DNA from: Hirschia baltica ATCC 49814
GTDB lineage: Bacteria > Pseudomonadota > Alphaproteobacteria > Caulobacterales > Hyphomonadaceae
Reading direction: 5' to 3'
Length of the DNA: 64,000 nt
Assembly (NCBI RefSeq): GCF_000023785.1
Contig: NC_012982.1
Location: 1,426,001 to 1,490,000 of the forward strand
The position numbers were made by a program, and so were the translations under genes. The notes under the pieces were generated by a model. That model did no database searches and was not told the origin of the DNA. It was given only the letters and a program-made list of their open reading frames with translations. Of this stretch, positions 17,654 through 26,751 are shown piece after piece (position 1 is the stretch's first letter; each line of letters starts with the position of its first letter).

Positions 17654-18268
17654 ATGTTTACTGGTCTTGTAACTGATTTGGGTCGTATTGCTGATGTCAA
17701 AGATGACAATGGTGTACGCAGATTTAGAGTTGAGAGCGCCTATCCTGTTGATTCTATTGAGATGGGTGCATCTATAATGCATTCTGGTGTGTGCCTGACC
17801 GTTGTTGGCTTTGACCAGAATGATGAAGGTTGCTGGTTTGATGTGGAAGCTGTGCAAGAAACACTCGACCGTACTGTGCTTGGTGAATGGCGCGGCGGAA
17901 CGCGTGTAAACCTAGAGCAAAGTTTAGCGCTGGGTGACAAGCTGGGTGGCCATTTTGTATTTGGTCACGTAGATGGTGTCGGCGAGGTTATGTCTATCAC
18001 GCCGGAAGGTGGTTCAAGGCGTATTCGTTTTTCTATTCCGGCTGTACTTTCTAAATATGTTGCTGAAAAAGGGTCCATCGCAATTGATGGTGTGTCTCTG
18101 ACAATTGCAGCTGTTGGTATAGAAAATGGCATAGATTGGTTTGAAGTTGCTGTTATTCCTCACACTTGGGAAGTGACAACAATTGGTGAAATGAAACCGG
18201 GTCGAAAAGTGAACCTGGAAGCAGACATGCTCGCACGTTATGTCGCGCGTATGCTCGGTAAGGAATAA
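17654..18268 (+). CDS. ribE: Riboflavin synthase alpha subunit
   Basis: A 204-residue riboflavin synthase made of two lumazine-binding barrels. It starts with the family signature MFTGLV, and the second repeat begins near GGHFVFGHVDGVG. It dismutates two 6,7-dimethyl-8-ribityllumazine molecules to riboflavin. It sits 91 bp after ribD; I looked for an FMN riboswitch in that gap and upstream and saw none. Seven bases separate it from ribBX. Confidence 0.96.
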   Translation: MFTGLVTDLGRIADVKDDNGVRRFRVESAYPVDSIEMGASIMHSGVCLTVVGFDQNDEGCWFDVEAVQETLDRTVLGEWRGGTRVNLEQSLALGDKLGGHFVFGHVDGVGEVMSITPEGGSRRIRFSIPAVLSKYVAEKGSIAIDGVSLTIAAVGIENGIDWFEVAVIPHTWEVTTIGEMKPGRKVNLEADMLARYVARMLGKE

Positions 18269-18275
18269 AAACTGA

Positions 18276-19400
18276 ATGTCAGAAGATTTTTCAACTGCAA
18301 TCTCGCCGATCGAAGAGATCATCGAAGATGCGCGTAATGGTAAAATGTACGTCCTTGTGGATGCAGAAGATCGCGAAAATGAAGGTGATCTAATAATACC
18401 TGCGCAATTTGCGACGCCCGATCAGGTGAATTTTATGGCCAAATTTGGTCGTGGTTTGATCTGTCTTTCGATGAATCGCGAACGTGCGCGTGGCTTAGAT
18501 CTAGATATGATGGCACGAGAAAACCGTGAAAGTATGCAGACCGCTTTTACTGTTTCTATTGAAGCCAAAGAGGGGGTGACCACCGGTATTTCAGCGCATG
18601 ACCGCTCCCATACAATCGCTGTGGCGATAGATCCGACAAAAGGGCCTGCTGATATTGTGTCTCCTGGCCATGTGTTTCCGCTTGTCGCACGAGACGGAGG
18701 TGTTCTTGTGCGTGCAGGGCACACAGAAGCTGCAGTCGATATTTCTAGATTAGCCGGCCTTTATCCTGCGGGTGTCATCTGTGAAATCATGAATGATGAT
18801 GGCTCAATGGCACGTTTGCCGGAATTGGTTTCATTTGCGCAACTTCATGGTCTGAAAGTTGGTACGATTGCTGATTTGATTGCTTATCGTCGCCGTGAAG
18901 ATCGTTTCCTTGAGCGTAAAATTGAAACTGATTTCCAATCTGCTTATGGCGGTGAGTTTAAGTTAATCGTGTTTAAAAACACGATTGATGATACAGAGCA
19001 TGTCGCTTTGGTCAAAGGCCGAATATCAGGGGATGAACCGACACTTGTGCGTGTTCATCGTGTTGATTTTCTCACCGATGTTTTAGGACAAGCTGGTGGT
19101 CGAGAAGACATGGTCAAAAAAGCCATCAAAACCCTTGGTGATTCTGATGAAAGCGGCGTTGCGGTCTTTGTTCGTATGGGAACGAAAGCTGATCTCGTGA
19201 CGCGGCTAGGGGGTGTAGATGATGGGAAGCCTGATCCATCTGCGCCATTGCGTGAATACGGTATCGGTGCTCAAATCTTAAAAGATCTTGGCGTGCGCAA
19301 AATGATTTTGATAAGCAATCATGGCCCTTCTTCACTTCCTGGTCTTGACGGGTACGGATTGTCGGTAGAGGGATGGCGAAAGTTTTCTGGAGACGAATAG
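18276..19400 (+). CDS. ribB: 3,4-dihydroxy-2-butanone 4-phosphate synthase fused to degenerate GTP cyclohydrolase II (RibBX type)
   Basis: A 374-residue two-domain protein. The N-terminal DHBP synthase (residues ~10-205) is intact: DRENEGD at 32-38 and GHTEAAVDISRLAGL at 148-162. The C-terminal domain (~210-370) has the GTP cyclohydrolase II fold (YGIGAQILKDLG at 328-339), but all three zinc cysteines are missing: the usual C-L-T-G-D and R-C-D-C-G read FLTDV and GGRED. The catalytic RQEGRGIGL stretch reads VRMGTKADLV. This matches the RibBX variant described in Proteobacteria, where the second domain has no cyclohydrolase activity. A separate ribA is expected elsewhere. Confidence 0.93.
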   Translation: MSEDFSTAISPIEEIIEDARNGKMYVLVDAEDRENEGDLIIPAQFATPDQVNFMAKFGRGLICLSMNRERARGLDLDMMARENRESMQTAFTVSIEAKEGVTTGISAHDRSHTIAVAIDPTKGPADIVSPGHVFPLVARDGGVLVRAGHTEAAVDISRLAGLYPAGVICEIMNDDGSMARLPELVSFAQLHGLKVGTIADLIAYRRREDRFLERKIETDFQSAYGGEFKLIVFKNTIDDTEHVALVKGRISGDEPTLVRVHRVDFLTDVLGQAGGREDMVKKAIKTLGDSDESGVAVFVRMGTKADLVTRLGGVDDGKPDPSAPLREYGIGAQILKDLGVRKMILISNHGPSSLPGLDGYGLSVEGWRKFSGDE

Positions 19401-19403
19401 ACG

Positions 19404-19847
19404 ATGAGCGATATTGCCCCTCACATCTTGATTGTAACTTCACGTTATTATGAGAAGATCGTGCTTGAGCTTGAAGCTGGTGTAGAAGAAGCACTTGATC
19501 GAGTTGGTGCGACCTATGAAACGATAGAAGTGCCTGGTGCTTTCGAAATTCCTGCAGCTATTCGCATGGCAATGGATGCAGCTGAATTTGACGGATTTAT
19601 TGGTCTAGGCTGCGTTATTCGTGGTGAAACTTCTCACTATGATTATGTTTGTGGGGAAACTGCGCGTGCAATGATGGACATTTCATTATTGGGAACACCA
19701 ATAGGCTTTGGTGTTTTAACTGTTGAAAATCAGGATCAAGCTTGGGTGCGTGCCGATAGAAAACAGAAAAACAAAGGCCAAGAAATTGTTGATGCCTGCG
19801 TTGCTATGGTGAATTTATCTCACCATTTTTCAGATGTGGATGTGTAG
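19404..19847 (+). CDS. ribH: 6,7-dimethyl-8-ribityllumazine synthase
   Basis: A 147-residue lumazine synthase, penultimate step of riboflavin synthesis. The conserved sites VPGAFEIPAAI and GCVIRGETSHYDYV (with the catalytic His) are present. It lies 3 bp after ribBX and abuts nusB with no gap (stop at 19845-19847, next ATG at 19848), so translation is likely coupled. Confidence 0.96.
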   Translation: MSDIAPHILIVTSRYYEKIVLELEAGVEEALDRVGATYETIEVPGAFEIPAAIRMAMDAAEFDGFIGLGCVIRGETSHYDYVCGETARAMMDISLLGTPIGFGVLTVENQDQAWVRADRKQKNKGQEIVDACVAMVNLSHHFSDVDV

Positions 19848-20339
19848 ATGACAAATGAACCGGCAATAGATAAAGATGCAGCGCGTAAACTTCGTAAATT
19901 AAGCCGCTCAGGTGCGCGCTTGGCAGCTGTGCAGGCGCTTTATCAAATTGAGCAAACTGGACGCGCTGGTCGTGCTGTTATTGAAGATTATTGTGAAGAC
20001 GGTATTGGTCTGGATGATGAGGGGCGGCCAATCGAGGCAGCAGATCCCGAAATTTTCCGAAATACAGTCGAAGGTGTCATTGAATCTTTAGACGACATCA
20101 ATCTAGCGATTGTTAAACGTCTTGCTGATGGGTGGAAGATAGAACGTTTAGACGCGACTTCACGCGCAATTTTGCGTGCGGGTGTATATGAGTTGATGAA
20201 ACGCGATGATTTGCCAGCTCAAATTATTCTCGATGAATATGTTTCTATCGCACATGCTTTCTTTGATGATGCGGAACCGCGTTTTATAAATGCCTTGCTT
20301 GAAAACGTACGTGAAGATGTGCGCGATAAGCCAGCGTAA
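19848..20339 (+). CDS. nusB: Transcription antitermination factor NusB
   Basis: A 163-residue all-helical NusB. Family segments are GARLAAVQALYQIEQTG near the N-terminus and DATSRAILRAGVYELM, ILDEYVSIAHAFF and RFINALLENV in the C-terminal half. It acts with NusE/S10 at boxA RNA in rRNA antitermination. A longer loop after helix 2 (EDGIGLDDEGRPIEAADPE) is typical for alphaproteobacteria. Position after ribH is the common bacterial order. Confidence 0.95.
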   Translation: MTNEPAIDKDAARKLRKLSRSGARLAAVQALYQIEQTGRAGRAVIEDYCEDGIGLDDEGRPIEAADPEIFRNTVEGVIESLDDINLAIVKRLADGWKIERLDATSRAILRAGVYELMKRDDLPAQIILDEYVSIAHAFFDDAEPRFINALLENVREDVRDKPA

Positions 20340-20390
20340 AATCTGAGCGGTAAAGGTTTCAGTTATAATCTAGTTTAAGGATGGCGAGGC

Positions 20391-21362
20391 ATGAATGAGT
20401 TTGATCTGATCAAGACTTATTTCGCGCCTTTAGCAATATCTCCAGATGCTTTCGGTTTGAAAGATGATGTTGCAGCCTTAAACCCACCTGCTGGGCGTCA
20501 ACTTATTATCACGACCGATACTTTAGTTGAGAGCGTGCATTTTTTAAGTGAAGATCCGCTTGAAACAGTTGCGCAAAAACTCCTGCGCGTGAATATTTCT
20601 GATGTCCTCGCCAAAGGCGGAACGCCCTGGGCGGCGGTGTTATCTTTAACTTGGCCTAGTGGGCGTGATGTCCGTCAACTCAGTTCATTTGCGGACGGAC
20701 TGAAAGCGGATTTAGAGCATTGGGGTATCTCGCTCATGGGCGGTGATACAACATCCACTTCAGGCCCATTGACGCTTGGACTCACTTTACTCGCACACTG
20801 CCCTCAAACTGGCCCTATATTGCGGTCAGGCGGCAAACAGGGCGATGATATATGGGTGACAGGCTCTATAGGTGATGGCTATTTAGGGCTGAAAGCAGCT
20901 ATGGGTGAATTATCTCTGAGCCGCCCTGAAGATGTGGCTTTGTTGGCGTGGCGCTATCGCGTGCCAGAGATTCCAGACAGTGCCATTGCCGAGTTGATAT
21001 CGGAAGTTGCTCATGCCAGTGCGGATGTGTCTGATGGGCTTGTGGCGGATATTAATCACATTGCAAAAGCCTCGAATCTTCAAGCAATTATCAACTTGGA
21101 TGAAGTCCCTTTTAGTAGTGCAGCTAAATTATGTTTAGCTGAAAAAAAGGTCTCAAGGTTGGAGCTCGTAACGAAAGGCGATGACTATCAGTCTGTGTTT
21201 ACAGCTCCACCTGAAGCCAAGGCAGTCATTTTGCGGGCTAGTTTGCAATATGGTTTGGAAATAACCAAGATTGGAACAATGCAAACTGGCCAAGGCGTGT
21301 CGTTACAACGACCAAATGGAACAATGATTCCCATAAAAAGTGACGGTTGGAAGCATTTTTAA
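20391..21362 (+). CDS. thiL: Thiamine-monophosphate kinase
   Basis: A 323-residue ThiL that phosphorylates thiamine phosphate to thiamine diphosphate with ATP. The N-terminus (FDLIKTYFAPLA), the metal/ATP segment LIITTDTLVESVHFL, and NISDVLAKGGTP and LMGGDTTS are the family marks; VSDGLVADINHIAKAS is the C-domain signature. It is 51 bp after nusB, in the conserved rib-nusB-thiL run. Confidence 0.95.
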   Translation: MNEFDLIKTYFAPLAISPDAFGLKDDVAALNPPAGRQLIITTDTLVESVHFLSEDPLETVAQKLLRVNISDVLAKGGTPWAAVLSLTWPSGRDVRQLSSFADGLKADLEHWGISLMGGDTTSTSGPLTLGLTLLAHCPQTGPILRSGGKQGDDIWVTGSIGDGYLGLKAAMGELSLSRPEDVALLAWRYRVPEIPDSAIAELISEVAHASADVSDGLVADINHIAKASNLQAIINLDEVPFSSAAKLCLAEKKVSRLELVTKGDDYQSVFTAPPEAKAVILRASLQYGLEITKIGTMQTGQGVSLQRPNGTMIPIKSDGWKHF

Positions 21363-21471
21363 GGGTAAACTCAAATCCTGATAGAGTTTTAAATCACTAA
21401 AATAATACGAAGTCCTAACGGAGTTGAAACCTCTTTGGGTTAGGCTTGTCATAGTAATTCAGGAGAATTCT

Positions 21472-21927
21472 ATGTCTTTTTCAATGCGCGCCATTTCAAA
21501 AACATTCGCATTTTGTGCAATTGGGTTAGCCATTTCCACGACCGGATTTAGTGGTGCAGCTTATGCTGCTGGCGATAGTGCCAATAAAAAAGAAGAGAAA
21601 GAAATCAATCGCTCAGTTGAACTGAATGCGATGGTTTTTCCTGTGTTTGATAAAGATCGTGTGTTGGTAAATTACTTATACGTGAATGCACGTATGCTCG
21701 TTGCGGATGGCAAGGGAATATGGGATTTTCGTGAAAAGGCGCATATCGTACGCGACGTTGTTCTGCGCGCGGCGCATCGTCAAAGTGTCCACCTTGAAGG
21801 AAATTACACGCGCATTGATGAAGAAAAAGCTGAAAAGCTCTTTGTCGAAACCGTAAATCGTGAATTGGGCGAAGAGGCTTTCTCTTCGATTACATTCCTT
21901 CAAGTTGCTAGCCAAGAATTAGGCTAG
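21472..21927 (+). CDS. Exported protein of unknown function
   Basis: About 151 residues from ATG 21472, chosen because AGGAG lies 6 bases upstream; a longer frame begins at 21424. A clear Sec signal peptide spans residues ~1-31 (hydrophobic core FAFCAIGLAISTTGF, cleavage near AYAAGD). The mature part has a predicted alpha/beta domain (ELNAMVFPVFDKDRVLVNYLYV) and ends in a helix and strand. It has a loose resemblance to FliL-like periplasmic domains, not enough for a call. It follows thiL by about 110 bp and converges with bamE. Confidence 0.7.
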   Translation: MSFSMRAISKTFAFCAIGLAISTTGFSGAAYAAGDSANKKEEKEINRSVELNAMVFPVFDKDRVLVNYLYVNARMLVADGKGIWDFREKAHIVRDVVLRAAHRQSVHLEGNYTRIDEEKAEKLFVETVNRELGEEAFSSITFLQVASQELG

Positions 21928-21969
21928 CAGCTTTGATATAAATTGGGTTTGCGTATGGTCCGGGTTTTA

Positions 21970-22437
21970 TTATTGCCCGGGGCCGCGATTAAGGTCATCA
22001 CCAATACCTGATGGTAGACCTGCGCCAATCGTGCCAAATAATTGCTCAAGAATTCCAAGCTGGCGCCCACGTGTAGGGGTTTCGCGAGAGACATAGTCTA
22101 TCACTTCGCCTGCCTCTAGGTCGTATGTGAGAACATCAACGACCTGATCTGAATCATCAAATTGAATAGCCACAATGTTACGCTTCACAACCTTTGGGCG
22201 GTGGTAAGTTAGCTGCTCTCGTGTTGCAGACATGTAGACCCAAAGGTTATCGTCGAATATACTTGTTGTTGACGGCGAGCCCAAACGGGCAATAACAGTC
22301 GAACGTGTATCAACTGAAGGTTCAATTTCAGCAGGGCGGACTTGATCGGGCAAATAGCCGTGGAAATTACGTGATGCCTGACAAGCATTTAACGCAAGAA
22401 CTGCGACACAGGCTGTAAAAATCTTAAACTTGACCAT
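21970..22437 (-). CDS. bamE: Outer membrane protein assembly factor BamE (SmpA/OmlA lipoprotein)
   Basis: About 155 residues from ATG 22437, preferred because GGAG lies 7 bases upstream. A lipoprotein signal peptide ends in the lipobox LNAC (mature Cys at about residue 19). The SmpA/OmlA domain follows, with the family run YLPDQVRPAEIEPSVDTRSTV and the G-S-P-S turn LARLGSPSTTS-like segment (written here as ARLGSPSTTS). It belongs to the BAM complex that inserts outer membrane barrels. It diverges from the cytochrome chaperone gene, with start codons about 70 bp apart. Confidence 0.9.
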   Translation of the reverse strand: MVKFKIFTACVAVLALNACQASRNFHGYLPDQVRPAEIEPSVDTRSTVIARLGSPSTTSIFDDNLWVYMSATREQLTYHRPKVVKRNIVAIQFDDSDQVVDVLTYDLEAGEVIDYVSRETPTRGRQLGILEQLFGTIGAGLPSGIGDDLNRGPGQ

Positions 22438-22506
22438 ATGAGGACTCCAACTCGTCAAAGCGTTGGTAGCTGTTGTAGGTATTGTTTGGCAAGCGGAGTA
22501 AAGCAA

Positions 22507-23067
22507 ATGGGACTGCTGAAAAGTATATTTCTTAGAAAAAAAAGCTCAAAACACATTCCAGAAGCCCTTCATATGGCGATTATGGAACATTCCCTCCAAC
22601 CAAGTTTCTTTGGTGAGGGTAAAGTGGATGACACGTTTTCGGGACGGTTTGAGGTCGTTTGTCTTCATTCGGCCTTGGTTTTACGCCGGCTTAGGGAATT
22701 TGGTGATGCTGGAAATGATCTGGCTCAAGATACTTTCAACGAATTGTTTTCTGGTTTTGACGATGCCCTGCGCGAGATTGGAACTGGGGATTTGAAGGTC
22801 GGCAAAAAGGTCCGCGTTATCGGCGAATCATTTTACGGACGCGCAAAAGCTTATGATGATGCTTTGAACGCTGGTTCATCGGATGCTTTAAAGGACGCAA
22901 TCACTAGAAATATCAATTTAGATGCAGGGTTTGCTCAAGTGCTCACCAGATATATTGGAGAGGCGGCAGCAAGTTTTGATAATCAAAAAGAGGAAAGCTT
23001 GTTGAGCGGTAAAATCGAGTGGCCGAAGGTTGAAGAAGTCGCCGAATGGCATTCAAAGACTAGCTAA
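22507..23067 (+). CDS. Ubiquinol-cytochrome c chaperone family protein (CBP3-like)
   Basis: A ~186-residue protein of the alphaproteobacterial ubiquinol-cytochrome c chaperone family (related to mitochondrial CBP3). Family segments are FEVVCLHSALVLRRL, AQDTFNELFSGFDDALREIG and GKKVRVIGESFYGRAKAYD. By homology it would help assemble the cytochrome bc1 complex. ATG 22507 has GGAG upstream and is preferred over the 22438 start. It precedes plsX by 55 bp. In related genomes a YceD-type gene is usual at this spot, but none is seen here. Confidence 0.88.
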   Translation: MGLLKSIFLRKKSSKHIPEALHMAIMEHSLQPSFFGEGKVDDTFSGRFEVVCLHSALVLRRLREFGDAGNDLAQDTFNELFSGFDDALREIGTGDLKVGKKVRVIGESFYGRAKAYDDALNAGSSDALKDAITRNINLDAGFAQVLTRYIGEAAASFDNQKEESLLSGKIEWPKVEEVAEWHSKTS

Positions 23068-23122
23068 CTTGATTATACGTGATAATAGGGCTGGTATAAA
23101 GTTAGTAAAACGGACGAAATGA

Positions 23123-24190
23123 ATGACTGAAACTCAAGTCATTTCTATCGATGGAATGGGCGGCGATGACGGCGCGCAAATGGTCATCGCTGGAATTGAG
23201 CGCTTCGCGAAATCTAATCTGGATACACGCTTTTTAGTTTTCGGAGATGAGTCAGTTCTGAAGCCTCTTCTGGATGCTACGCAACACGCGAAATCCAGAT
23301 CGGAAATCAGGCATACAGATAAAAGTGTTTCCATGGAAGCTAAACCCGCGCAAGCTGTGCGTCAGGGTAAAGGTACATCTATGTGGGGCGCGATTGAAGC
23401 CGTTAAAAAGGGAGAGGCTTCGGCTGTTGTTTCAGCTGGAAATACAGGCGCATTAATGGCGATGGCAAAGCTGATCCTGCGTACGATGGAAGGTATTCAT
23501 CGTCCGGCGTTATGTGCTAGCTGGCCAACTGAACGTGGCTTAATCGCCGTGTTGGATCTTGGGGCTGATATCACCGCAGACGCAGAACAATTGGCTGAGT
23601 TTGCTATTATGGGAGATGCTTTCGCAAAAGCAGTTCATCATAAAAAAGAACCAAGTGTTGCGCTGCTAAATATTGGGTCTGAAGACATGAAGGGCAATGA
23701 CACATTGCGTTATGCCGCTTCGATGCTGAACGAACCTGAAATGACACTAAATTATATTGGTTTTGTTGAAGGCAATGACATTTCTTTTGGTAAAGCCGAC
23801 GTCATTGTGACTGATGGGTTTACGGGCAATGTTGCTTTGAAAACGGCTGAAGGTGCAGTGAAGTTGATTGGGCAATTCCTAAGGGAATCGCTAACGTCTA
23901 GCCTATTTGGAAAAATAGGCGCTTTAATTGCCAAGCCAGCGCTAAACAGGTTGAAAGAAAAAATTGATCCAAGACAAGCCAATGGTGCTGTGTTTCTTGG
24001 GTTAAAAGGTATTGTTGTTAAAAGTCATGGCGGTACCGATGCATTCGGGTTTGAAAAAGCAATCAGTGTTGCTGCAGATATGGGTAGTTGCCATTTTGCT
24101 GAATTTATCGAACCAAGTCTTGCACGATTGAAGATGGTCGTGGAAGAGAATGAAAAGAAAAATTTGAGTGAGACTGAGGCGGCAGAGTAG
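23123..24190 (+). CDS. plsX: Phosphate acyltransferase PlsX
   Basis: A 355-residue PlsX that makes acyl-phosphate from acyl-ACP for the PlsX/PlsY route of phospholipid synthesis. Marks are IDGMGGDDGAQ near the start, SAGNTGALMAMAKL, and DVIVTDGFTGNVALKTAEG in the C-terminal half. It is three bases from fabH, with which it is clearly co-transcribed; the plsX-fabH-ihfA-merR order is standard in the group. Confidence 0.96.
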   Translation: MTETQVISIDGMGGDDGAQMVIAGIERFAKSNLDTRFLVFGDESVLKPLLDATQHAKSRSEIRHTDKSVSMEAKPAQAVRQGKGTSMWGAIEAVKKGEASAVVSAGNTGALMAMAKLILRTMEGIHRPALCASWPTERGLIAVLDLGADITADAEQLAEFAIMGDAFAKAVHHKKEPSVALLNIGSEDMKGNDTLRYAASMLNEPEMTLNYIGFVEGNDISFGKADVIVTDGFTGNVALKTAEGAVKLIGQFLRESLTSSLFGKIGALIAKPALNRLKEKIDPRQANGAVFLGLKGIVVKSHGGTDAFGFEKAISVAADMGSCHFAEFIEPSLARLKMVVEENEKKNLSETEAAE

Positions 24191-24193
24191 ACA

Positions 24194-25180
24194 TTGACCA
24201 CATTCCAATCTGAGTATCGTTCTGTTGTTACAGGTATAGGCGGTTATTTGCCGGAACGCGTTTTGACAAATGAAGATTTGTCAAAAATGGTAGATACTGA
24301 TGATCAGTGGATCACCGAACGTACAGGTATAAAATCGCGCCACATCGCTGCGGATGATCAACTTACGTCTGATCTGGGTGTACATGCTGCACATGCTGCT
24401 ATGAAAGATGCTGGCGTAAGTGTTGATGATATTGATCTAATCATTTGTGCGACAGCGACACCTGATAAAACTTTCCCAGCGACTGCAGCAATTATCCAAG
24501 CAAAACTTGGGGTTACAAACGGCGCCGCATTTGATGTTCAGGCAGTGTGCTCTGGTTTTGTGTTCGCGATGGCAACTGCAGACAATTATCTGGCGCGTGG
24601 TCAATTTAAACGCGCTCTTGTTATCGGTGCAGAAACTTTTTCCCGCATTATTGATTGGTCTGATCGCGGAACATGCGTTTTGTTTGGCGATGGCGCAGGT
24701 GCGGTTGTGCTGGAGCGACAAGACCCTGATGAAGCTGGAGAAAGTGGTGTGTTAGGCGCTCATTTGCGTACTGATGGTCGCTATGTTGATTTGCTTCATG
24801 TTGATGGTGGGCCATCTTCAACGCAGACAGTTGGGCATTTGCGGATGGTCGGAAACCAAGTGTTCAAACATGCGGTGAATAAGATTTCCGAATCGGTGCG
24901 TCAGGTCGTAGAAGATACTGATATCGGACTGGAAAACATTGATTGGATTGTGCCCCATCAAGCAAACCAGAGAATTCTTTCTGCCGTTGCGAGAAATCTA
25001 GGGATTGAAGAAAATCGAATCGTATCTACTGTAGACAGACACGGAAATACTTCTGCTGCATCTGTGCCGCTTGCGTTGAGTGAGTTGAACAGATCTGGCA
25101 AGCTTAACAAGGGAGATTTAGTGCTGATCGAGGCGATCGGTGGTGGACTCTCATGGGGCGCTGCACTGTTTCGACTTTAA
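24194..25180 (+). CDS. fabH: Beta-ketoacyl-ACP synthase III
   Basis: A 328-residue FabH that starts fatty acid synthesis by condensing acetyl-CoA with malonyl-ACP. The Cys-His-Asn triad is visible: Cys119 (VQAVCSGF), His255 (VPHQANQR) and Asn285 (RHGNTSAAS). The start is TTG at 24194, 3 bases after the plsX stop, so it relies on translation coupling. A weak hairpin with T-run follows the gene. Confidence 0.96.
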   Translation: MTTFQSEYRSVVTGIGGYLPERVLTNEDLSKMVDTDDQWITERTGIKSRHIAADDQLTSDLGVHAAHAAMKDAGVSVDDIDLIICATATPDKTFPATAAIIQAKLGVTNGAAFDVQAVCSGFVFAMATADNYLARGQFKRALVIGAETFSRIIDWSDRGTCVLFGDGAGAVVLERQDPDEAGESGVLGAHLRTDGRYVDLLHVDGGPSSTQTVGHLRMVGNQVFKHAVNKISESVRQVVEDTDIGLENIDWIVPHQANQRILSAVARNLGIEENRIVSTVDRHGNTSAASVPLALSELNRSGKLNKGDLVLIEAIGGGLSWGAALFRL

Positions 25181-25182
25181 TT

Positions 25183-25217
25183 AATGAATAGTAAATAAAT
25201 GTAATCATTCATTTTTT
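25183..25217 (+). terminator. Weak terminator after fabH
   Basis: Arms AATGAAT (25183-25189) and ATTCATT (25207-25213) with a 17-base AT-rich loop, running into TTTTATT. The stem is weak, so read-through into ihfA is likely. Confidence 0.4.
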
Positions 25218-25230
25218 ATTATGAACACTC

Positions 25231-25259
25231 TTAACAAAGTCAGCAATCCGCGTTATGCT
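25231..25259 (+). promoter_or_regulatory. Sigma-70-like promoter for ihfA-merR
   Basis: TTAACA (25231-25236) and TATGCT (25254-25259) are spaced by 17 bp. Transcription from here would begin near 25266, which leaves almost no leader for the ATG at 25270 and so supports the GTG start of ihfA at 25285. Confidence 0.45.
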
Positions 25260-25284
25260 TAGTTATTAAATGGGAGCTGCTGGC

Positions 25285-25596
25285 GTGACTGAAAAAACTA
25301 TTACTCGCGCGGATATCGTTGACAAGCTGGTGTCGGAGGTTGGCCTCACCAGACAAGATTCTAGTGATTATCTCGAGAGAGTGCTCGAGATGGTTTGTGA
25401 AGAATTAGTCGCGGATAACTCCGTAAAACTAGCACGTTTCGGAAATTTTGTCGTAAGGCGCAAAAATGCGCGTGTCGGGCGTAATCCTAAAACAGGAAAA
25501 GAAGCCCCCATCACCGCGCGCCGCGTTGTCACATTTAAACCGTCGCCTCTGATGCGTCGTCGTGTGGAAGCTGCGCTTGCTTCTAAGGAAAAATAA
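25285..25596 (+). CDS. ihfA: Integration host factor subunit alpha
   Basis: About 103 residues, DNA-bending HU/IHF family. The beta-arm signature is [20 protein letters not shown], with Pro at the intercalating tip. It starts with [15 protein letters not shown]. The frame also allows ATG 25270, but GTG 25285 has GGGAG (25272-25276) at 8 bases and fits the promoter position. It would pair with IhfB, encoded elsewhere. It overlaps merR by one base (TAATG). Confidence 0.93.
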   Translation: MTEKTITRADIVDKLVSEVGLTRQDSSDYLERVLEMVCEELVADNSVKLARFGNFVVRRKNARVGRNPKTGKEAPITARRVVTFKPSPLMRRRVEAALASKEK

Positions 25597-26171
25597 TGAA
25601 CGCCACTGCAGCTAAGATTGTCCATGACGATCTAGAAATCGCATACGCATCTCAAGAAACCAAAGCGAAATTATCTAACGAAGTTACATCTGGCCGCCGC
25701 AAAGTACGCGGCTATAAATCAGCCGAGGCTTTCCGCTCAATTGGTGAAGCAGCTAAAGAGCTCGGGTTGAAAACGCATGTACTACGTTTCTGGGAGACAA
25801 AATTTCCACAGATAACACCGATGAAGCGAGCTGATAAACGACGTTTCTATCGCCCAGAGGATATGCTGACTATTCGTGCTATTCAGATTCTGTTGCACGA
25901 GCGTGGTATGACAATTAAAGGCGCGCAGCGTTATCTTGCCTCTACACCGGTTGAAACACTTCTAAGTGAAGAGAGCCTTAACATGACTCCTGTGACTGCC
26001 GGAAAATCTGTTCGTGACCTTCAAGATGTTGTGCGGAACGCAGTTGAGGGCGGTGCATTTAAAGCTGCTATTAAAGAACATAGCAATGTTCCCCGTGAGA
26101 GACTTGATCGTCTGCTTGAAGATCTAACAGGGCTTAAATCGCGTTTGGATGAAGTGCGTAAAACGTCCTAG
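25596..26171 (+). CDS. MerR family transcriptional regulator
   Basis: A 191-residue regulator with an N-terminal extension of about 45 residues before the MerR winged-helix domain ([20 protein letters not shown], then [14 protein letters not shown]). The C-terminal part is helical and may dimerise. Metal-binding cysteines of classic MerR sensors are absent. It sits directly after ihfA (1-bp overlap), an arrangement conserved in Alphaproteobacteria; its ligand and targets are not known to me. Confidence 0.9.
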   Translation: MNATAAKIVHDDLEIAYASQETKAKLSNEVTSGRRKVRGYKSAEAFRSIGEAAKELGLKTHVLRFWETKFPQITPMKRADKRRFYRPEDMLTIRAIQILLHERGMTIKGAQRYLASTPVETLLSEESLNMTPVTAGKSVRDLQDVVRNAVEGGAFKAAIKEHSNVPRERLDRLLEDLTGLKSRLDEVRKTS

Positions 26172-26193
26172 ATATTTGGATATTCATTTATTG

Positions 26194-26233
26194 AAAGCCT
26201 TGTGTTCTGTAATGAGAAATCAAGGCTTTTTTT
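26194..26233 (+). terminator. Terminator of ihfA-merR
   Basis: Arms AAAGCCTTG (26194-26202) and CAAGGCTTT (26221-26229), followed by a run of T up to 26233. Confidence 0.8.
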
Positions 26234-26334
26234 ATTGGAATAGTCCAAATTTGATCCATTATAAAACACGAAAACACGACTATTGCTAATTGCCAGTTAG
26301 GCCTCTCTGACTTATAAGACCCATCTTGATTTGT

Positions 26335-26411
26335 CGGGGCGTGGCGCAGTCCGGTAGCGCACTCGCCTGGGGGGCGAGGGGTCGCAGGTTCAAGTCCTGC
26401 CGTCCCGACCA
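26335..26411 (+). tRNA. tRNA-Pro (anticodon GGG)
   Basis: A full 77-base cloverleaf. The acceptor CGGGGCG pairs with CGTCCCG (one G-U), the D-arm is GCGC/GCGC, and the anticodon stem CTCGC/GCGAG encloses loop CTGGGGG with anticodon GGG. The T-arm GCAGG/CCTGC holds TTCAAGT. The 3' end ACCA is encoded. It reads proline codons CCC/CCU. Confidence 0.95.
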
Positions 26412-26751
26412 ATCAATTTGCAACCGTGCATACATGATAAGCATTCTTGAAATATGATGCTTTTATATCCCAGCTTACATCTCATTTATATCGCATGTGT
26501 AATCACTTCGACCTAGCACTGGTTTTGGTCTGAAGTTTGCTTCAGTCAATTCAGTGGAAAGCTAGTCATACTGATCTGTTTTCGAGCAGACATTGGTTTT
26601 CAAATGAAATAACGGTTTTGTAATTTGGAATTCCTTCTCTTTTGGGTGAAGGGTTTTTCTTGCGAAAAAATCTTTATTTTCTATTTGTTACAGCTGATTG
26701 TTAATGTAATGAGTTAGCTTTGTGGTGAAGGTCTTGAGGGCTAAATACTAA
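26412..26751. other. AT-rich intergenic region after tRNA-Pro
   Basis: No gene is seen. A short perfect hairpin CTGAAG-TTTG-CTTCAG lies at 26530-26545. I looked for a second copy of the tRNA 3' end, as would mark an integrated island, and did not see one within the following 3 kb. It should contain the promoter for the acyltransferase gene. Confidence 0.5.

Noticed and set aside
26412-26751. Attachment site of an integrated element at tRNA-Pro
   Set aside because: No integrase gene and no repeat of the tRNA 3' end seen downstream.
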